From: Mycobacterium triplex
GTDB lineage: Bacteria > Actinomycetota > Actinomycetes > Mycobacteriales > Mycobacteriaceae
Assembly (NCBI RefSeq): GCF_000689255.1
Contig: NZ_HG964446.1
Span: forward strand, 3,764,734-3,828,733
Length of the DNA stretch: 64,000 bases
Direction of reading: 5' to 3'
Every line of letters starts with the position of its first letter. Position 1 is the stretch's first letter. Below, in pieces: positions 1-9,560 of this stretch. Made by a program: the position numbers and the translations under genes. The notes under the pieces were generated by a model, which made no database searches, was not told where the DNA came from, and saw only the letters and a list, made by a program, of their open reading frames with translations.

Positions 1-319
1 GCCCGGGCTGCTGACCGTACTGGCCCGGCTGCGCGTACTGCCCGGGCTGGCCGTATTGCCCCGGCTGGCCATACTGGCCGTATCCCGGCTGCTGTTGCTG
101 GGGATAGGGCTGGTAGGCGTGCTCAGTCGGCTGCTGGTACTGCGGATACTCGGCGGGCGGGGTGTATGCCGGCGCCTGCCAGGTCCCCTCCTGCGCCGAC
201 GGTTGCTGCTGCCAGGGTGAGCCCACCTGGCCGATCTGAGTCGGTTCCTGGGAGCGATCGCCACCCTCGCCGGGCGGTTGCCACTGCTGGCCAGGGTCCG
301 ATCCCTGCGGTCCGCTCAT
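1..319 (-). CDS. Pro/Gln/Gly-rich membrane protein, N-terminal part only (Rv2091c-like)
   Basis: The reading frame starts at the ATG at 319 and runs off the left edge, so only about 106 residues are visible. The start MSGPQGSDPG is followed by a low-complexity region rich in Gln, Pro, Tyr and Gly, which becomes repeats of the type YGQPGQ near the edge. The M. tuberculosis gene downstream of helY (Rv2091c) has the same opening and a later membrane anchor, which would lie outside this window. A GAGGAGAAAC ribosome-binding site precedes the ATG. The function is unknown. Such Q/P/G-rich cytoplasmic tails before a single membrane helix are common in mycobacterial membrane proteins. Confidence 0.75.
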   Translation of the reverse strand, partial: MSGPQGSDPGQQWQPPGEGGDRSQEPTQIGQVGSPWQQQPSAQEGTWQAPAYTPPAEYPQYQQPTEHAYQPYPQQQQPGYGQYGQPGQYGQPGQYAQPGQYGQQPG

Positions 320-374
320 CGTTTCTCCTCAATCGCCTTGTGTCTTGGCCCTGTAACGGTAGCTCGGAGCCAGC

Positions 375-3155
375 CTACCCGGCATCAACTGCGACGACGC
401 CGCGCCGAACATCGTTGATAGCCCGCTTCGCGGTCGCCCGCACCTGCGCATCCGGGGCGGCATTGCGAACCTGGTCCAGCAGGTCGAGCACCTGGCGGCA
501 CCACCGTACGAAATCCCCTGCCAGCAATGGCGAACCGGTACTGGTTGCGTCGGCCGCGGCCAGCGAGGCGGTCAGGTCGCCGGTGCGGGCCCAGCGGTAG
601 ATGACGGTGACAAAACCATCGTCGGGTTCGCGGCTCGGCGCGATGCGGTGTGTTTGCTCGTCGGCGCGCAGCGCGAACGAAAGCTTCGCCGTCTGCAGCA
701 AAGCCTGCCGCAATCGCGGCGTGGGAGCCTCGGCCGCAAACGGCGCGCTGGGCCCGTCGCCGCCGCGGGTCTCGTAGAGCACCGACGAGACGACGGCGGC
801 CAACTCGGGGGGCTTCAGCTCCGCCCACGCCCCGGTGCGCAGGCATTCGGCGACCAGCAGGTCGCTCTCGCTGTAGATGCGGGCCAACAACCGGCCGTCG
901 TCGGTGACGCGCGGATCACCCGCGGAGCCCTGGATGAACTCGCGCTCGGTGAGCAGCCCGACGATCCGGTCGAACGTGCGAGCCAGCGAGTTGGTGGCGG
1001 CGGCGATCTTCTTCTCCAGCTGGGCGTTGTCGCGCTCGATGCGCAGGTATCGCTCGGCCTCGCGTACCTTCGCCTCGACGCCGGGGCTGTTGTGCGCCGG
1101 GTGGCGCCGCAGCTCCTCCCGCAACGACGCCAGCTCCGGGTCGTGGAAGCCGCCGTCGGGATCCGCGGCGCGACGGCGCGACGGCACATCCAGCGGAGCG
1201 GCGGCCGAGCGCAGCGCCGAAGCCAGATCGCGCCGGACCCTGGGCTGCCGATGCTCGACCCGCTTGGGCAACGACATCGAGCCCAGCGGCGCCGCCGCGC
1301 CCGAGTAGTCGGCCGACGAAATCCGGCCCGCCCAACGGTGTTCGGTGAGCACCAGGGGCCGCGGATCGTCGCCGTCGCGCGCCGATTCCAGCACCACCGC
1401 CAGTCCGCTGTGCCGGCCGTTGGCGATGGTGATGATGTCGCCGCGGCGCAGTCCGGCCAGCGCCTCGTTCGCGGCTTGGCGCCGGTGCAGCCGCGACGCA
1501 CGGGACTGCGCGCGTTCCATCTCCGTGATCCGCGCGCGCATCCGGGCGTATTCCAGGATCGGCGCGTCGGCCCCACCGAGTTCGGTGGCGATCTCGTCCT
1601 GCATCCGCTTGCCGCGGTCGATGCCCTTCACCAGCCCGACGACGGAGCGGTCGGCCTGATACTGGGCGAACGACTGCTCCAGCAGCTGATGCGCCTGCTC
1701 CGGGCCCATGTGCTGCACCAGGTTGATCGTCATGTTGTACGACGGCGCAAACGAACTGCGCAACGGGAACGTCCGGGTGGACGCCAGCCCGGCCACCGCC
1801 GACGGTTCGGAGGTCTCCTCGGCCGGATGCCAGAGCACCACCGCATGCCCCTCGACGTCGATGCCGCGCCGCCCGGCCCGCCCGGTCAACTGCGTGTACT
1901 CCCCCGGCGTCAGCGGCACGTGCGCCTCGCCGTTGAACTTCACCAGCCGCTCGAGCACCACCGTGCGAGCGGGCATGTTGATGCCCAGCGCCAGGGTTTC
2001 GGTGGCGAACACCGCCCTGACCAGCCCGGCGGTGAACAGCTCCTCGACCGTGTGCCGGAAGGCCGGCAACATCCCGGCGTGGTGGGCCGCCAGACCGCGC
2101 AGCAACCCCTCGCGCCACTCGTAGTAGCCGAGCACCGCGAGGTCGGCGTCGGCGAGGTCTCCGCAGCGGTGCTCGATCACCTCGGCGATCTGGGCGCGTT
2201 CCTCCTCGCTGGTGAGCCGCAGCGGCGAGCGCAGGCACTGCTGGACCGCGGCGTCGCAGCCGGCGCGGGAGAACACGAACGTGATGGCCGGCAACAATCC
2301 TTCGGAGTCCAACGTCGCGATCACGTCGGGCCGCGAGGGCGGGCGGTAAAACCGGGGCCGCTCCGGCCTGCCCCGGCCCGGTTGGCGCCGAGGACCACGC
2401 CAGTCGCCCATCCGGTCCGCCTCGCGGCGGTGCGCAATGTGGCGCAGCAGTTCGGGATTCACCCGCGGCTGACGATCGGCGGCCGGCTTGTCGTGCTCGT
2501 AGTCGAACAGGTCCAGCAGGCGCTTGCCGACCAGAACGTGCTGCCACAGCGGCACCGGCCGGTGCTCGTCGACCACGACCGTGGTGTCACCGCGCACGGT
2601 CTGGATCCAGCCGCCGAACTCCTCGGCGTTGCTCACCGTCGCCGACAGGCTGACCAACCGCACCTCGTCGGGCAGATGCAGGATCACCTCTTCCCACACC
2701 GGACCGCGCATCCGGTCGGCAAGGAAATGCACCTCGTCCATCACCACATGGGAAAGTCCTTGCAGCGCAGCCGAATCCGCGTAGAGCATGTTGCGCAGTA
2801 CCTCGGTGGTCATGACCACCACGGGCGCATCGGCGTTGACGGACATGTCGCCGGTCAGCAGCCCGATCTTCTCGCGGCCATAGCGCGCGGTCAGGTCGGT
2901 GTGCTTCTGGTTGCTCAACGCCTTGAGCGGGGTGGTGTAGAAGCACTTGCCGCCGGCGGCCAGTGCCAGGTGCACGGCGAATTCGCCGACCACGGTCTTG
3001 CCCGCACCCGTTGGCGCACAGACCAATACGCCATGACCGCGTTCGAGCGCCGCGCAGGCCCGCGTCTGGAAATCGTCGAGGGCGAACGGCAACTCCGCGG
3101 TGAACCGAGGCAGCTCGGTCAGTTCGGGGACGCCGCCGTCAGGTGCCGCGGGCAT
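375..3155 (-). CDS. helY: Ski2/Mtr4-like DEAD/DEAH RNA helicase HelY
   Basis: A 926-residue superfamily 2 helicase. The Walker A motif APTGAGKT is at residues 47-54, the DEVH box at 140-143, the SAT motif at 171-173, and the QLTGRAGRRG motif lies near residue 430. The long C-terminal part matches the DSHCT/arch region of Ski2/Mtr4 helicases. Length and architecture match mycobacterial HelY (Rv2092c). It is expected to unwind RNA with ATP; its cellular substrates are not established. The ATG directly abuts the tatC stop codon with no spacer, so it is probably translationally coupled as a late gene of the paf-tat operon. Confidence 0.95.
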   Translation of the reverse strand: MPAAPDGGVPELTELPRFTAELPFALDDFQTRACAALERGHGVLVCAPTGAGKTVVGEFAVHLALAAGGKCFYTTPLKALSNQKHTDLTARYGREKIGLLTGDMSVNADAPVVVMTTEVLRNMLYADSAALQGLSHVVMDEVHFLADRMRGPVWEEVILHLPDEVRLVSLSATVSNAEEFGGWIQTVRGDTTVVVDEHRPVPLWQHVLVGKRLLDLFDYEHDKPAADRQPRVNPELLRHIAHRREADRMGDWRGPRRQPGRGRPERPRFYRPPSRPDVIATLDSEGLLPAITFVFSRAGCDAAVQQCLRSPLRLTSEEERAQIAEVIEHRCGDLADADLAVLGYYEWREGLLRGLAAHHAGMLPAFRHTVEELFTAGLVRAVFATETLALGINMPARTVVLERLVKFNGEAHVPLTPGEYTQLTGRAGRRGIDVEGHAVVLWHPAEETSEPSAVAGLASTRTFPLRSSFAPSYNMTINLVQHMGPEQAHQLLEQSFAQYQADRSVVGLVKGIDRGKRMQDEIATELGGADAPILEYARMRARITEMERAQSRASRLHRRQAANEALAGLRRGDIITIANGRHSGLAVVLESARDGDDPRPLVLTEHRWAGRISSADYSGAAAPLGSMSLPKRVEHRQPRVRRDLASALRSAAAPLDVPSRRRAADPDGGFHDPELASLREELRRHPAHNSPGVEAKVREAERYLRIERDNAQLEKKIAAATNSLARTFDRIVGLLTEREFIQGSAGDPRVTDDGRLLARIYSESDLLVAECLRTGAWAELKPPELAAVVSSVLYETRGGDGPSAPFAAEAPTPRLRQALLQTAKLSFALRADEQTHRIAPSREPDDGFVTVIYRWARTGDLTASLAAADATSTGSPLLAGDFVRWCRQVLDLLDQVRNAAPDAQVRATAKRAINDVRRGVVAVDAG

Positions 3156-4112
3156 TTACGTGACGTCGTCGTGTTGCCCGGCGAGCAGTGACGGCTCGGG
3201 TGCCGGAGAGGGCGGCTCGATGACCGACGCTTCGTCGTCAGGGATCGCGGTTAGGGCTTCGCGCTTGGCTTTTCGCTTGTCATGAACACGGGCGATCTGA
3301 ATGGCCAACTCCTGCAGCACCGACAACGCGACGCCCAGGGCGGTCATCGAAAACGGGTCCGAGCCGGGCGTGAAGATCGCCGCGAACACGAACATCGCGA
3401 AGATCAGCCCGCGCCGCCACGCCTTCAGTTTCTGGTAGGGCAGCACACCAACCATGTTGAGCATGACGATCAGCAGCGGGAATTCGAAGCTGAATCCGAA
3501 CACCAGCAACAGGTTGATCAGGAAGCCGAAATAGCGGTCGCCGGACAGCGCCGTCACCTGCACGTCGCTACCGACGGTCAGCAGGAAGCCCAGTGCCTGC
3601 GACAGGACGAAGTAGGCCAGCACCGCACCGCCGATGAACAGCAGCGCGGCGGGGATCACGAACCCGATCGCGAAGCGGCGTTCCTTCTGGTACAGCCCGG
3701 GCGTGATGAACGCCCACAGCTCGTAGAACCACACCGGGCAGGCCAGCACGATCCCGGCCGTCATCCCGACCTTGAGCCGCAGCATGAATTGGTCGAACGG
3801 CGCGGTCGCCAGCAACCGGCACTGCCCGTCGGCGCTGATGTCCGCGCGCGCCGACTGCGGCAGCGAGCAGTAGGGATGGCGCAGCCACTCGCCCAGGCTC
3901 TCCAGCCCGAAGAGCGGATGTCCGTACCACACGAAGCCGAGAATCGTGGTGACCAGGATCGCGGCCAGCGAGATCAGCAGCCGGGTGCGCAGTTCGGTCA
4001 GATGGTCGACGAGCGACATCGTCGCGTCGGGATTGGTGCGACTGCGTCTATTGCGCGGGTTGAGATGCTTCAGGAGCGCAGCAGTGCGCGCTGAAGTCTT
4101 GAATGCTTTCAC
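3156..4112 (-). CDS. tatC: Twin-arginine translocase subunit TatC
   Basis: A 318-residue polytopic membrane protein with the TatC signature MSLVDHLTELRTRL near residue 32, then six hydrophobic segments and the conserved stretch FTPGSDPFSM. TatC binds twin-arginine signal peptides and, with TatA, exports folded proteins. The C-terminal tail is charged and proline-rich, as in other mycobacterial TatC proteins. The longest frame opens with GTG at 4112. The family homology begins near residue 8, so a slightly later start is possible. It lies 43 bp downstream of tatA and directly abuts helY. Confidence 0.96.
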   Translation of the reverse strand: MKAFKTSARTAALLKHLNPRNRRSRTNPDATMSLVDHLTELRTRLLISLAAILVTTILGFVWYGHPLFGLESLGEWLRHPYCSLPQSARADISADGQCRLLATAPFDQFMLRLKVGMTAGIVLACPVWFYELWAFITPGLYQKERRFAIGFVIPAALLFIGGAVLAYFVLSQALGFLLTVGSDVQVTALSGDRYFGFLINLLLVFGFSFEFPLLIVMLNMVGVLPYQKLKAWRRGLIFAMFVFAAIFTPGSDPFSMTALGVALSVLQELAIQIARVHDKRKAKREALTAIPDDEASVIEPPSPAPEPSLLAGQHDDVT

Positions 4113-4155
4113 GACGCTCGGTCAGTGGCGCTCGGGCACCGCGGCCGAAGCCCGG

Positions 4156-4422
4156 CTAAGCGGGGCGCGCTTCGGTGTGGCCCTGCTCGGAAGCCGGCGA
4201 CGGGTCGACCCGCTGCGACTGCACGGGCGCAGGGGCCACCGCAGGGGTTTCGATGGAAGGCGCGTCGGTTTTGTTCTCCGTCTGCATTTCGCGCAGCTCG
4301 GACTTGAAGATGCGCATCGATTTGCCCAACGAGCGCGCTGCATCCGGGAGCTTCTTGGCACCGAACAGCAGAATCACGACGACCGCGAGGATCGCCCAGT
4401 GCCACGGACTTAGACTGCCCAC
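4156..4422 (-). CDS. tatA: Twin-arginine translocase pore subunit TatA
   Basis: An 88-residue protein starting MGSLSPWHWAI, with one N-terminal membrane helix ending at the FGAKKLPDAARSLG hinge, then an amphipathic helix and a disordered Pro/Ala/Glu tail. This is the standard TatA/E layout; TatB is encoded elsewhere in mycobacteria. TatA oligomerises to form the export path used by TatC-bound substrates. The gene lies between pafC and tatC on the same strand, so the Tat translocon and the Pup ligase regulators are probably co-transcribed. Confidence 0.95.
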   Translation of the reverse strand: MGSLSPWHWAILAVVVILLFGAKKLPDAARSLGKSMRIFKSELREMQTENKTDAPSIETPAVAPAPVQSQRVDPSPASEQGHTEARPA

Positions 4423-4495
4423 TTTGTTTACCTCCAGACGTCCACCCGATGCTACCGCAGCGCGGCCGACAGCCGGTGTGCCCGCGCCGCGGGGA

Positions 4496-5467
4496 TCAGG
4501 ACGTCACTGCCTGGTAAGACTCCAGGGCCGCCACCGCGGCATCGCGTACCCGCCGCGCAAGGGAGTGCGGTTCGACGACCCGCACGTCCGCGCCGAAGCC
4601 CAGCACCAGGCGGGTCATCCAATCCTCGGAGGCGTAGGTCATGACCGCCTCGCACGATCCGTCCGGCAACTCGCGCACGTCGCGCATCGGGTAGTACTCG
4701 AACACCCACGACGCCGACGGCGACACCCGCAGCCTGGCCGACGGCAGCGACGGATCGCCATCGAACAGCGACGTGTCCGGGGGGGCCTGCAGTGCCGGCT
4801 GCGGCGGCGCGGCCGGCTCGCCGAGTTCGGTGGCCTCGACGATCCGGTCGAACCGGAACAGCCGCACGCCCTCGGCTTCGCGCGACCACGCCTCCAGATA
4901 GCTGTGTCCGCCGATCAGCAACACCCGGATGGGGTCGACGATCCGGCTGGTCAGGGTGTCGTGCGAGGCCGAGTAGTAGTCGATGGCCAGCGCGTGTTTG
5001 TACTGCACGGCCGTGCGAACGGTGGCCGCGGCCCGGTTCTCGATGGGGGCCGGGTCGTCGATCGCGGTGACCGAACTCGTCGCGTCCTGCCCGACGGCAC
5101 CGGCCGCCGCGGCGATCTTGGCGATCGCGCTGCGTGCGGCCTCCGGGTCGACCACACCCGGGATGTCGGCCAGCGCCCGCAGCGCTACCAGCAGGCCGGT
5201 GGCCTCCGGCGAGGTCAACTTCAGCGGGCGATCGATGCCCGCCGAGAACGTCACCTCGATGGTGTCGCCGGAGAACTCGAAGTCGATCAGATCCCCCGGG
5301 AAGTAGCCGGGAAGTCCGCACATCCACAGCTGGTTGAGGTCTTCTTCCAGCTGCTTGACCGAAACCCCCAGCTCGGCGGCGGCCTCGGCCCGGGTGATCC
5401 GCGGGTTGGCCTGGAAATACGGCACCATGTTGAGCAGCCGGACCAGGCGGGTGGATACCGCTGTCAC
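4496..5467 (-). CDS. pafC: WYL-domain transcriptional regulator PafC
   Basis: A 323-residue protein with an N-terminal winged-helix region (residues about 1-60, including ITRAEAAAELGVSVKQLEED), a WYL domain in the second half, and a C-terminal WCX-type extension. PafC with PafB forms the activator of the mycobacterial RecA-independent DNA-damage response, despite the original name (proteasome accessory factor). The start is assigned to the GTG at 5467 because it overlaps the pafB stop as GTGA. A much longer open frame continues upstream in the same frame but is only pafB antiframe sequence. Confidence 0.93.
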   Translation of the reverse strand: MTAVSTRLVRLLNMVPYFQANPRITRAEAAAELGVSVKQLEEDLNQLWMCGLPGYFPGDLIDFEFSGDTIEVTFSAGIDRPLKLTSPEATGLLVALRALADIPGVVDPEAARSAIAKIAAAAGAVGQDATSSVTAIDDPAPIENRAAATVRTAVQYKHALAIDYYSASHDTLTSRIVDPIRVLLIGGHSYLEAWSREAEGVRLFRFDRIVEATELGEPAAPPQPALQAPPDTSLFDGDPSLPSARLRVSPSASWVFEYYPMRDVRELPDGSCEAVMTYASEDWMTRLVLGFGADVRVVEPHSLARRVRDAAVAALESYQAVTS

Positions 5468-6453
5468 GCTGGGGCCTCGGCTTGGGCGCGCAGCCGGGCG
5501 AGCACGTCGTCGCGCAGCGATTGCGGCTCGAGTACGACGGCGTCGACCCCGTATCCGGCGATTTCGCGGGCCAGCCGGTCGGTGGAGCTGATCTCGAGCT
5601 CGATCACCTCGCCGTCGCGGCCGCCCAGCTGCCGGGCACCGGTGGATCGGCCGGCGCGACGCAATGCGGTGGCCCGCCCGTCGGCGACCCACACCAGGGC
5701 CTGCGCGCCGGTCGGTGTCTCGGCGACGATCTGCGCGACGATCTTGCGCAGGTCGACGTCGTTGGGGACGGTGACCGCCCCGGCCGGGCCGATCGGCTCG
5801 ACGTCGTCGCCGATGCGGGACAGCCGGAAAGTGCGGGTGGCGTTGCGGTCGCGGTCGTGGCCGACCAGATACCAGCGACCCTTCTCGGTGACCACGCCCC
5901 ACGGCTCGACGGTGCGCATCGTGTACGGCTCGGTGCGTGACGGCCGGTGCGGAAACCGCACGGCCCGTCGAGAATCGATGGCGGACAACAGAATTCCGAG
6001 CACATCCTCGGACCCGCGCAGGCCCGGCACGCCCTCCGGGGAGGCGATGGCTACCGGGGCCTCGGGGTCGACATCGACCCCGGCAGCGCGCAGCTTGAGC
6101 AGCGCGCCCTGGGTTGCCGTGATCAGTTCGGGTGATTCCCAGAGCTGGGTGGCGACGGCGACCGCGGCCGCCTCGTCGGCGGTCAGCTCGACCGGCGGCA
6201 GCGAATAGGCGTCGCGGTTGATGCGGTATCCCTCGCTGGGGTCCAGCGACGAGACCCGGCCGACCTCGAGCGGGATGCCGAGATCGCGCAGCTCGTTCTT
6301 GTCACGCTCGAACATCCTGGAAAACGCTTCGAGGCTTGGGCTTTCGGAATAGCCGGCCACGCTGGTCCGGATCTTCTCCGCGGTGATGTAACCGCGAGTG
6401 GACAGCAAGGCGATCACGAGATTGACCAGCCGTTCGACTTTCGAGGTCGCCAT
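5464..6453 (-). CDS. pafB: WYL-domain transcriptional regulator PafB
   Basis: A 329-residue paralogue of PafC. It has an N-terminal helix-turn-helix (MATSKVERLVNLVIALLSTR onward), a central WYL domain containing EPWGVVTEKGRWYLVGHD, and a C-terminal WCX region. PafB and PafC act as a heterodimer that activates DNA-repair promoters with the vegetative sigma factor. It overlaps pafC by 4 bp (GTGA), which fits equal production of both subunits. It follows pafA after 52 bp. Confidence 0.94.
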   Translation of the reverse strand: MATSKVERLVNLVIALLSTRGYITAEKIRTSVAGYSESPSLEAFSRMFERDKNELRDLGIPLEVGRVSSLDPSEGYRINRDAYSLPPVELTADEAAAVAVATQLWESPELITATQGALLKLRAAGVDVDPEAPVAIASPEGVPGLRGSEDVLGILLSAIDSRRAVRFPHRPSRTEPYTMRTVEPWGVVTEKGRWYLVGHDRDRNATRTFRLSRIGDDVEPIGPAGAVTVPNDVDLRKIVAQIVAETPTGAQALVWVADGRATALRRAGRSTGARQLGGRDGEVIELEISSTDRLAREIAGYGVDAVVLEPQSLRDDVLARLRAQAEAPA

Positions 6454-6505
6454 TTGCTCCAGGTTAGATGGCCCGCACCCGGCGCGCGCACCGACTCGCC
6501 AAGGC

Positions 6506-7864
6506 CTACATGCTGGCGATGAGCCGCTTCACCCGCTCGTCGACCGCCCGGAACGGGTCCTTGCACAGCACGGTGCGCTGCGCCTGGTCGTTGAGCTTGA
6601 GGTGCACCCAGTCGACGGTGAAATCGCGACCGGCCGCCTGAGCGGCGCTGATGAATTCGCCGCGCAGCCGCGCCCGGGTGGTCTGCGGCGGATTGTCCAC
6701 CGCCTCGGCGATGTCCTCGTCGGTGGTGACGCGCGCCGCCAGGCCCTTGCGCTGCAGCAGGTCGAAGACGCCGCGACCACGCTTGATGTCGTGATAGGCC
6801 AGGTCCAGCTGGGCGATCTTCGGATCGGACAGCTCCATGTTGTAGCGGTCCTGGTAGCGCTGGAACAGCTTGCGCTTGATCACCCAGTCGATCTCGGTGT
6901 CGACCTTCGCGAAATCCTGGCTTTCGACGGCGTCCAGCTGCCGGCCCCACAGGTCGACGACCTGCTCGATCTGTGCGTTGGGCTCGCGGGTCTGCAGGTG
7001 CTCGACGGCGCGGCTGTAGTACTCGCGCTGGATGTCCAGCGCGCTGGCCTGCCGCCCGCCGGCCAGGCGCACCGGCCGGCGGCCGGTGACGTCGTGGCTG
7101 ACCTCGCGGATGGCGCGGATCGGGTTGTCCAGCGAGAAGTCGCGGAACGGGACACCGGACTCGATCATCTCCAGCACCAGCGCGGCGGTGCCCACCTTGA
7201 GCATCGTGGTGGTCTCGCACATGTTGGAGTCGCCGACGATGACGTGCAGCCGCCGGTACTTCTCGGCGTCGGCGTGCGGTTCGTCGCGGGTGTTGATGAT
7301 CGGGCGGCTGCGGGTGGTGGCCGACGACACGCCCTCCCAGATGTGCTCGGCGCGCTGCGACAGGCAGAACGTCGCGGCCTTGGGGGTCTGCAGCACCTTG
7401 CCGGCCCCGCAGATCAGCTGGCGGGTGACCAGGAAGGGCAGCAGCACATCGGAGATCCGGGAGAATTCACCGGCCCGCACGATCAGGTAATTCTCGTGGC
7501 AGCCGTAGGAGTTGCCCGCAGAATCGGTGTTGTTCTTGAACAGGTAGATATCGCCGCCGATGCCTTCGTCGGCGAGCCGCTGCTCGGCGTCGACCAGGAG
7601 GTCTTCCAGCACCCATTCCCCGGCCCGGTCGTGGGTGACCAGCTGCACCAGGCTGTCGCATTCGGCGGTGGCGTACTCGGGGTGGCTGCCCACATCGAGA
7701 TACAGCCGGGCGCCGTTGCGCAAGAACACGTTGGAGCTGCGGCCCCATGACACCACCCGGCGGAAAAGGTAGCGGGCTACCTCGTCCGGGGACAGGCGGC
7801 GATGGCCGTGGAACGTGCAGGTGACACCGAACTCGGTCTCGATGCCCATGATTCGTCGCTGCAC
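6506..7864 (-). CDS. pafA: Pup-protein ligase PafA
   Basis: PafA forms the isopeptide bond between the C-terminal Glu of Pup and lysines of target proteins. The 452-residue protein shows the glutamine-synthetase-like core: MGIETEFGV near the start, the nucleotide/metal motif GARLYLDVGSHPEYATAE, NTRDEPHADAEKYRRLHVI, and a C-terminal domain ending RVKRLIASM. It is very close to M. tuberculosis PafA. The GTG at 7864 (VQRRIMGIE) gives exactly the family length; an upstream extension is possible but unsupported. It lies 65 bp after prcA, where M. tuberculosis has about a dozen intervening genes. Confidence 0.96.
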   Translation of the reverse strand: MQRRIMGIETEFGVTCTFHGHRRLSPDEVARYLFRRVVSWGRSSNVFLRNGARLYLDVGSHPEYATAECDSLVQLVTHDRAGEWVLEDLLVDAEQRLADEGIGGDIYLFKNNTDSAGNSYGCHENYLIVRAGEFSRISDVLLPFLVTRQLICGAGKVLQTPKAATFCLSQRAEHIWEGVSSATTRSRPIINTRDEPHADAEKYRRLHVIVGDSNMCETTTMLKVGTAALVLEMIESGVPFRDFSLDNPIRAIREVSHDVTGRRPVRLAGGRQASALDIQREYYSRAVEHLQTREPNAQIEQVVDLWGRQLDAVESQDFAKVDTEIDWVIKRKLFQRYQDRYNMELSDPKIAQLDLAYHDIKRGRGVFDLLQRKGLAARVTTDEDIAEAVDNPPQTTRARLRGEFISAAQAAGRDFTVDWVHLKLNDQAQRTVLCKDPFRAVDERVKRLIASM

Positions 7865-7929
7865 AACATCGAGGGTACTGGTTGTCTGAGCGCGACGGTC
7901 AGCAGCCGCGCCCACCGGCGCGAAACCGG

Positions 7930-8685
7930 TTAAGACTCGTCGTCAGAATCCGGGGAATCGCCGTTGGATTTCGAGCCCTTCGAATGCTGTAGCAGGTTTT
8001 CCACGGTGGGCCCACCGATGCGCCGGAACGCGCGCCGCGGCCGGTTGGCGTCCAGGATGGCGACCTCGAGGTTGGCCATGTCGAGGCTGGGCTCGTCGGC
8101 GCCGTTGGCACTGCCGGCCCGCAGCGCATCGACGGCGATGCCCAAAGCGTCGCGCAGATCTGCGTTTTCGGCGTAGGACTCCTTGAGCGCGGTCGTGATC
8201 GGCTCGGTGGTACCACCCATCACGACGAAGTGCGGCTCGTCGGCTATGGACCCGTCGTAGGTGATCCGGTACAGCTCAGGCGGTTTGGTCTCGCCGTAGT
8301 GCGCCACCTCGGCCACACACAGCTCCACCTCGTACGGTTTGGCCTGCTCGGTGAAGATGGTGCCGAGGGTCTGGGCGTATACGTTGGCCAGCTGCCGGCC
8401 GGTGACGTCGCGACGGTCGTAAGCGTAGCCGCGGGTGTCGGCGAACTGGATGCCGCCGCGACGCAGATTGTCGAACTCGTTGAACTTGCCCGCGGCCGCG
8501 AAGCCCACGCGGTCGTAGAGTTCGCTGATCTTCTGCAGGGACCGCGACGGGTTCTCGGCGACGAACAACACGCCACCGGCGTAGGCGAGCGCCACCACGC
8601 TGCGGCCCCGGGCGATGCCCTTGCGCGCGAGCTCGCTGCGCTCACGCATCGCCTGTTCAGGCGAGATGAAATACGGGAAGCTCAC
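7930..8685 (-). CDS. prcA: 20S proteasome alpha subunit PrcA
   Basis: A 251-residue alpha-type proteasome subunit beginning MSFPYFISPEQAMRERSELA, with RGRSVVALAYAGGVLFVAEN and the usual alpha-fold segments. It has no N-terminal catalytic threonine, as expected. It forms the outer gated rings of the PrcBA core and docks the C-terminus of Mpa. The last 25 or so residues are a charged Ser/Asp-rich tail. The ATG overlaps the prcB stop by 4 bp (ATGA), matching coupled 1:1 synthesis. Confidence 0.97.
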   Translation of the reverse strand: MSFPYFISPEQAMRERSELARKGIARGRSVVALAYAGGVLFVAENPSRSLQKISELYDRVGFAAAGKFNEFDNLRRGGIQFADTRGYAYDRRDVTGRQLANVYAQTLGTIFTEQAKPYEVELCVAEVAHYGETKPPELYRITYDGSIADEPHFVVMGGTTEPITTALKESYAENADLRDALGIAVDALRAGSANGADEPSLDMANLEVAILDANRPRRAFRRIGGPTVENLLQHSKGSKSNGDSPDSDDES

Positions 8686-9560
8686 TTCTCACCGCCGTCC
8701 GGGCCGAAAGTGTCGGTGCGCGAACGGCTTTCGATCACCTCGCGGGCCAATTCGGCGATGCGGCTCTCGGGGACCTCGGCCGCACCTTCGGCGCCGATGG
8801 TGACCGCGGTCGGGAAGATGCCGCGCACCAGATCCGGTCCACCGGTGGCGGAGTCGTCGTCGGCGGCGTCGTACAGCGCCTCCACCGCCACCCGCAGCGC
8901 GGAATCGACGTCGGTGACCCCGGCATAGAGCTTTTTGATCGAGGACTTGGCGAAGATCGAACCCGACCCCACCGACTGGTAGCCCTCCTCCTCGATGTTC
9001 CAACCGCCCGCGGCGTCGAACGAGACGATGCGCCCGGCGCTTTCCGGGTCGGCCGCGTGGATGTCGTAGCCCGCCAGCAGCGGCAGGGCCACCAGGCCCT
9101 GCATCGCGGCGGCGAGGTTGCCGCGCACCATGATCGCGAGCCGGTTCACCTTGCCGGCGAACGTCAGCGGTACGCCTTCCAGCTTCTCGTAGTGCTCGAG
9201 TTCCACGGCGTAGAGGCGGGCGAATTCGACGGCGACCGCGGCGGTGCCGGCGATGCCGGTCGCGGTGTAGTCGTCGGTGATGTAGACCTTCTTGACGTCG
9301 CGGCCGGCGATCATGTTGCCCTGCGTCGAACGCCGGTCACCGGCGATCAGGACACCGCCGGGGTATTTCAGGGCGACGATCGTGGTGCCGTGCGGCAGCC
9401 CGGCGTCACCACCGGATCGCCCACCGCCGCCACCCAGCCCCGCCGGGAGTAATTCCGGCGCCTGACGGCGCAACAGGTCGGCGAAAGAGGACGTATTTAC
9501 AGCAGAAAGTCCGGGTAGAGCCGAGTTAGTGGACAGGCGATCGGGAAACGGCCAGGTCAC
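8682..9560 (-). CDS. prcB: 20S proteasome beta subunit PrcB (catalytic)
   Basis: A 292-residue proprotein. The propeptide (about 58 residues, Gly/Ser-rich at its end) is followed by the mature N-terminus TTIVALKYPGG, so the nucleophile is Thr59. Conserved GDRRSTQGNMIAGRDVKK follows. PrcB forms the two inner rings and cleaves unfolded, pupylated substrates delivered by Mpa. It overlaps pup (4 bp) and prcA (4 bp), giving a three-gene translationally coupled unit. Confidence 0.97.
   Translation of the reverse strand: MTWPFPDRLSTNSALPGLSAVNTSSFADLLRRQAPELLPAGLGGGGGRSGGDAGLPHGTTIVALKYPGGVLIAGDRRSTQGNMIAGRDVKKVYITDDYTATGIAGTAAVAVEFARLYAVELEHYEKLEGVPLTFAGKVNRLAIMVRGNLAAAMQGLVALPLLAGYDIHAADPESAGRIVSFDAAGGWNIEEEGYQSVGSGSIFAKSSIKKLYAGVTDVDSALRVAVEALYDAADDDSATGGPDLVRGIFPTAVTIGAEGAAEVPESRIAELAREVIESRSRTDTFGPDGGEK

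Noticed and set aside
648..3191. An 847-codon open frame opposite helY
   Set aside because: It is an antisense shadow caused by high GC at third codon positions. Its translation is low-complexity Arg/Gln/Gly/Ala with no family motifs, while the helY frame has all helicase motifs.
5468..5902. N-terminal extension of the pafC frame into pafB
   Set aside because: The extension reads as Arg/Pro-rich antiframe of pafB. The GTG overlapping the pafB stop gives the normal family length.
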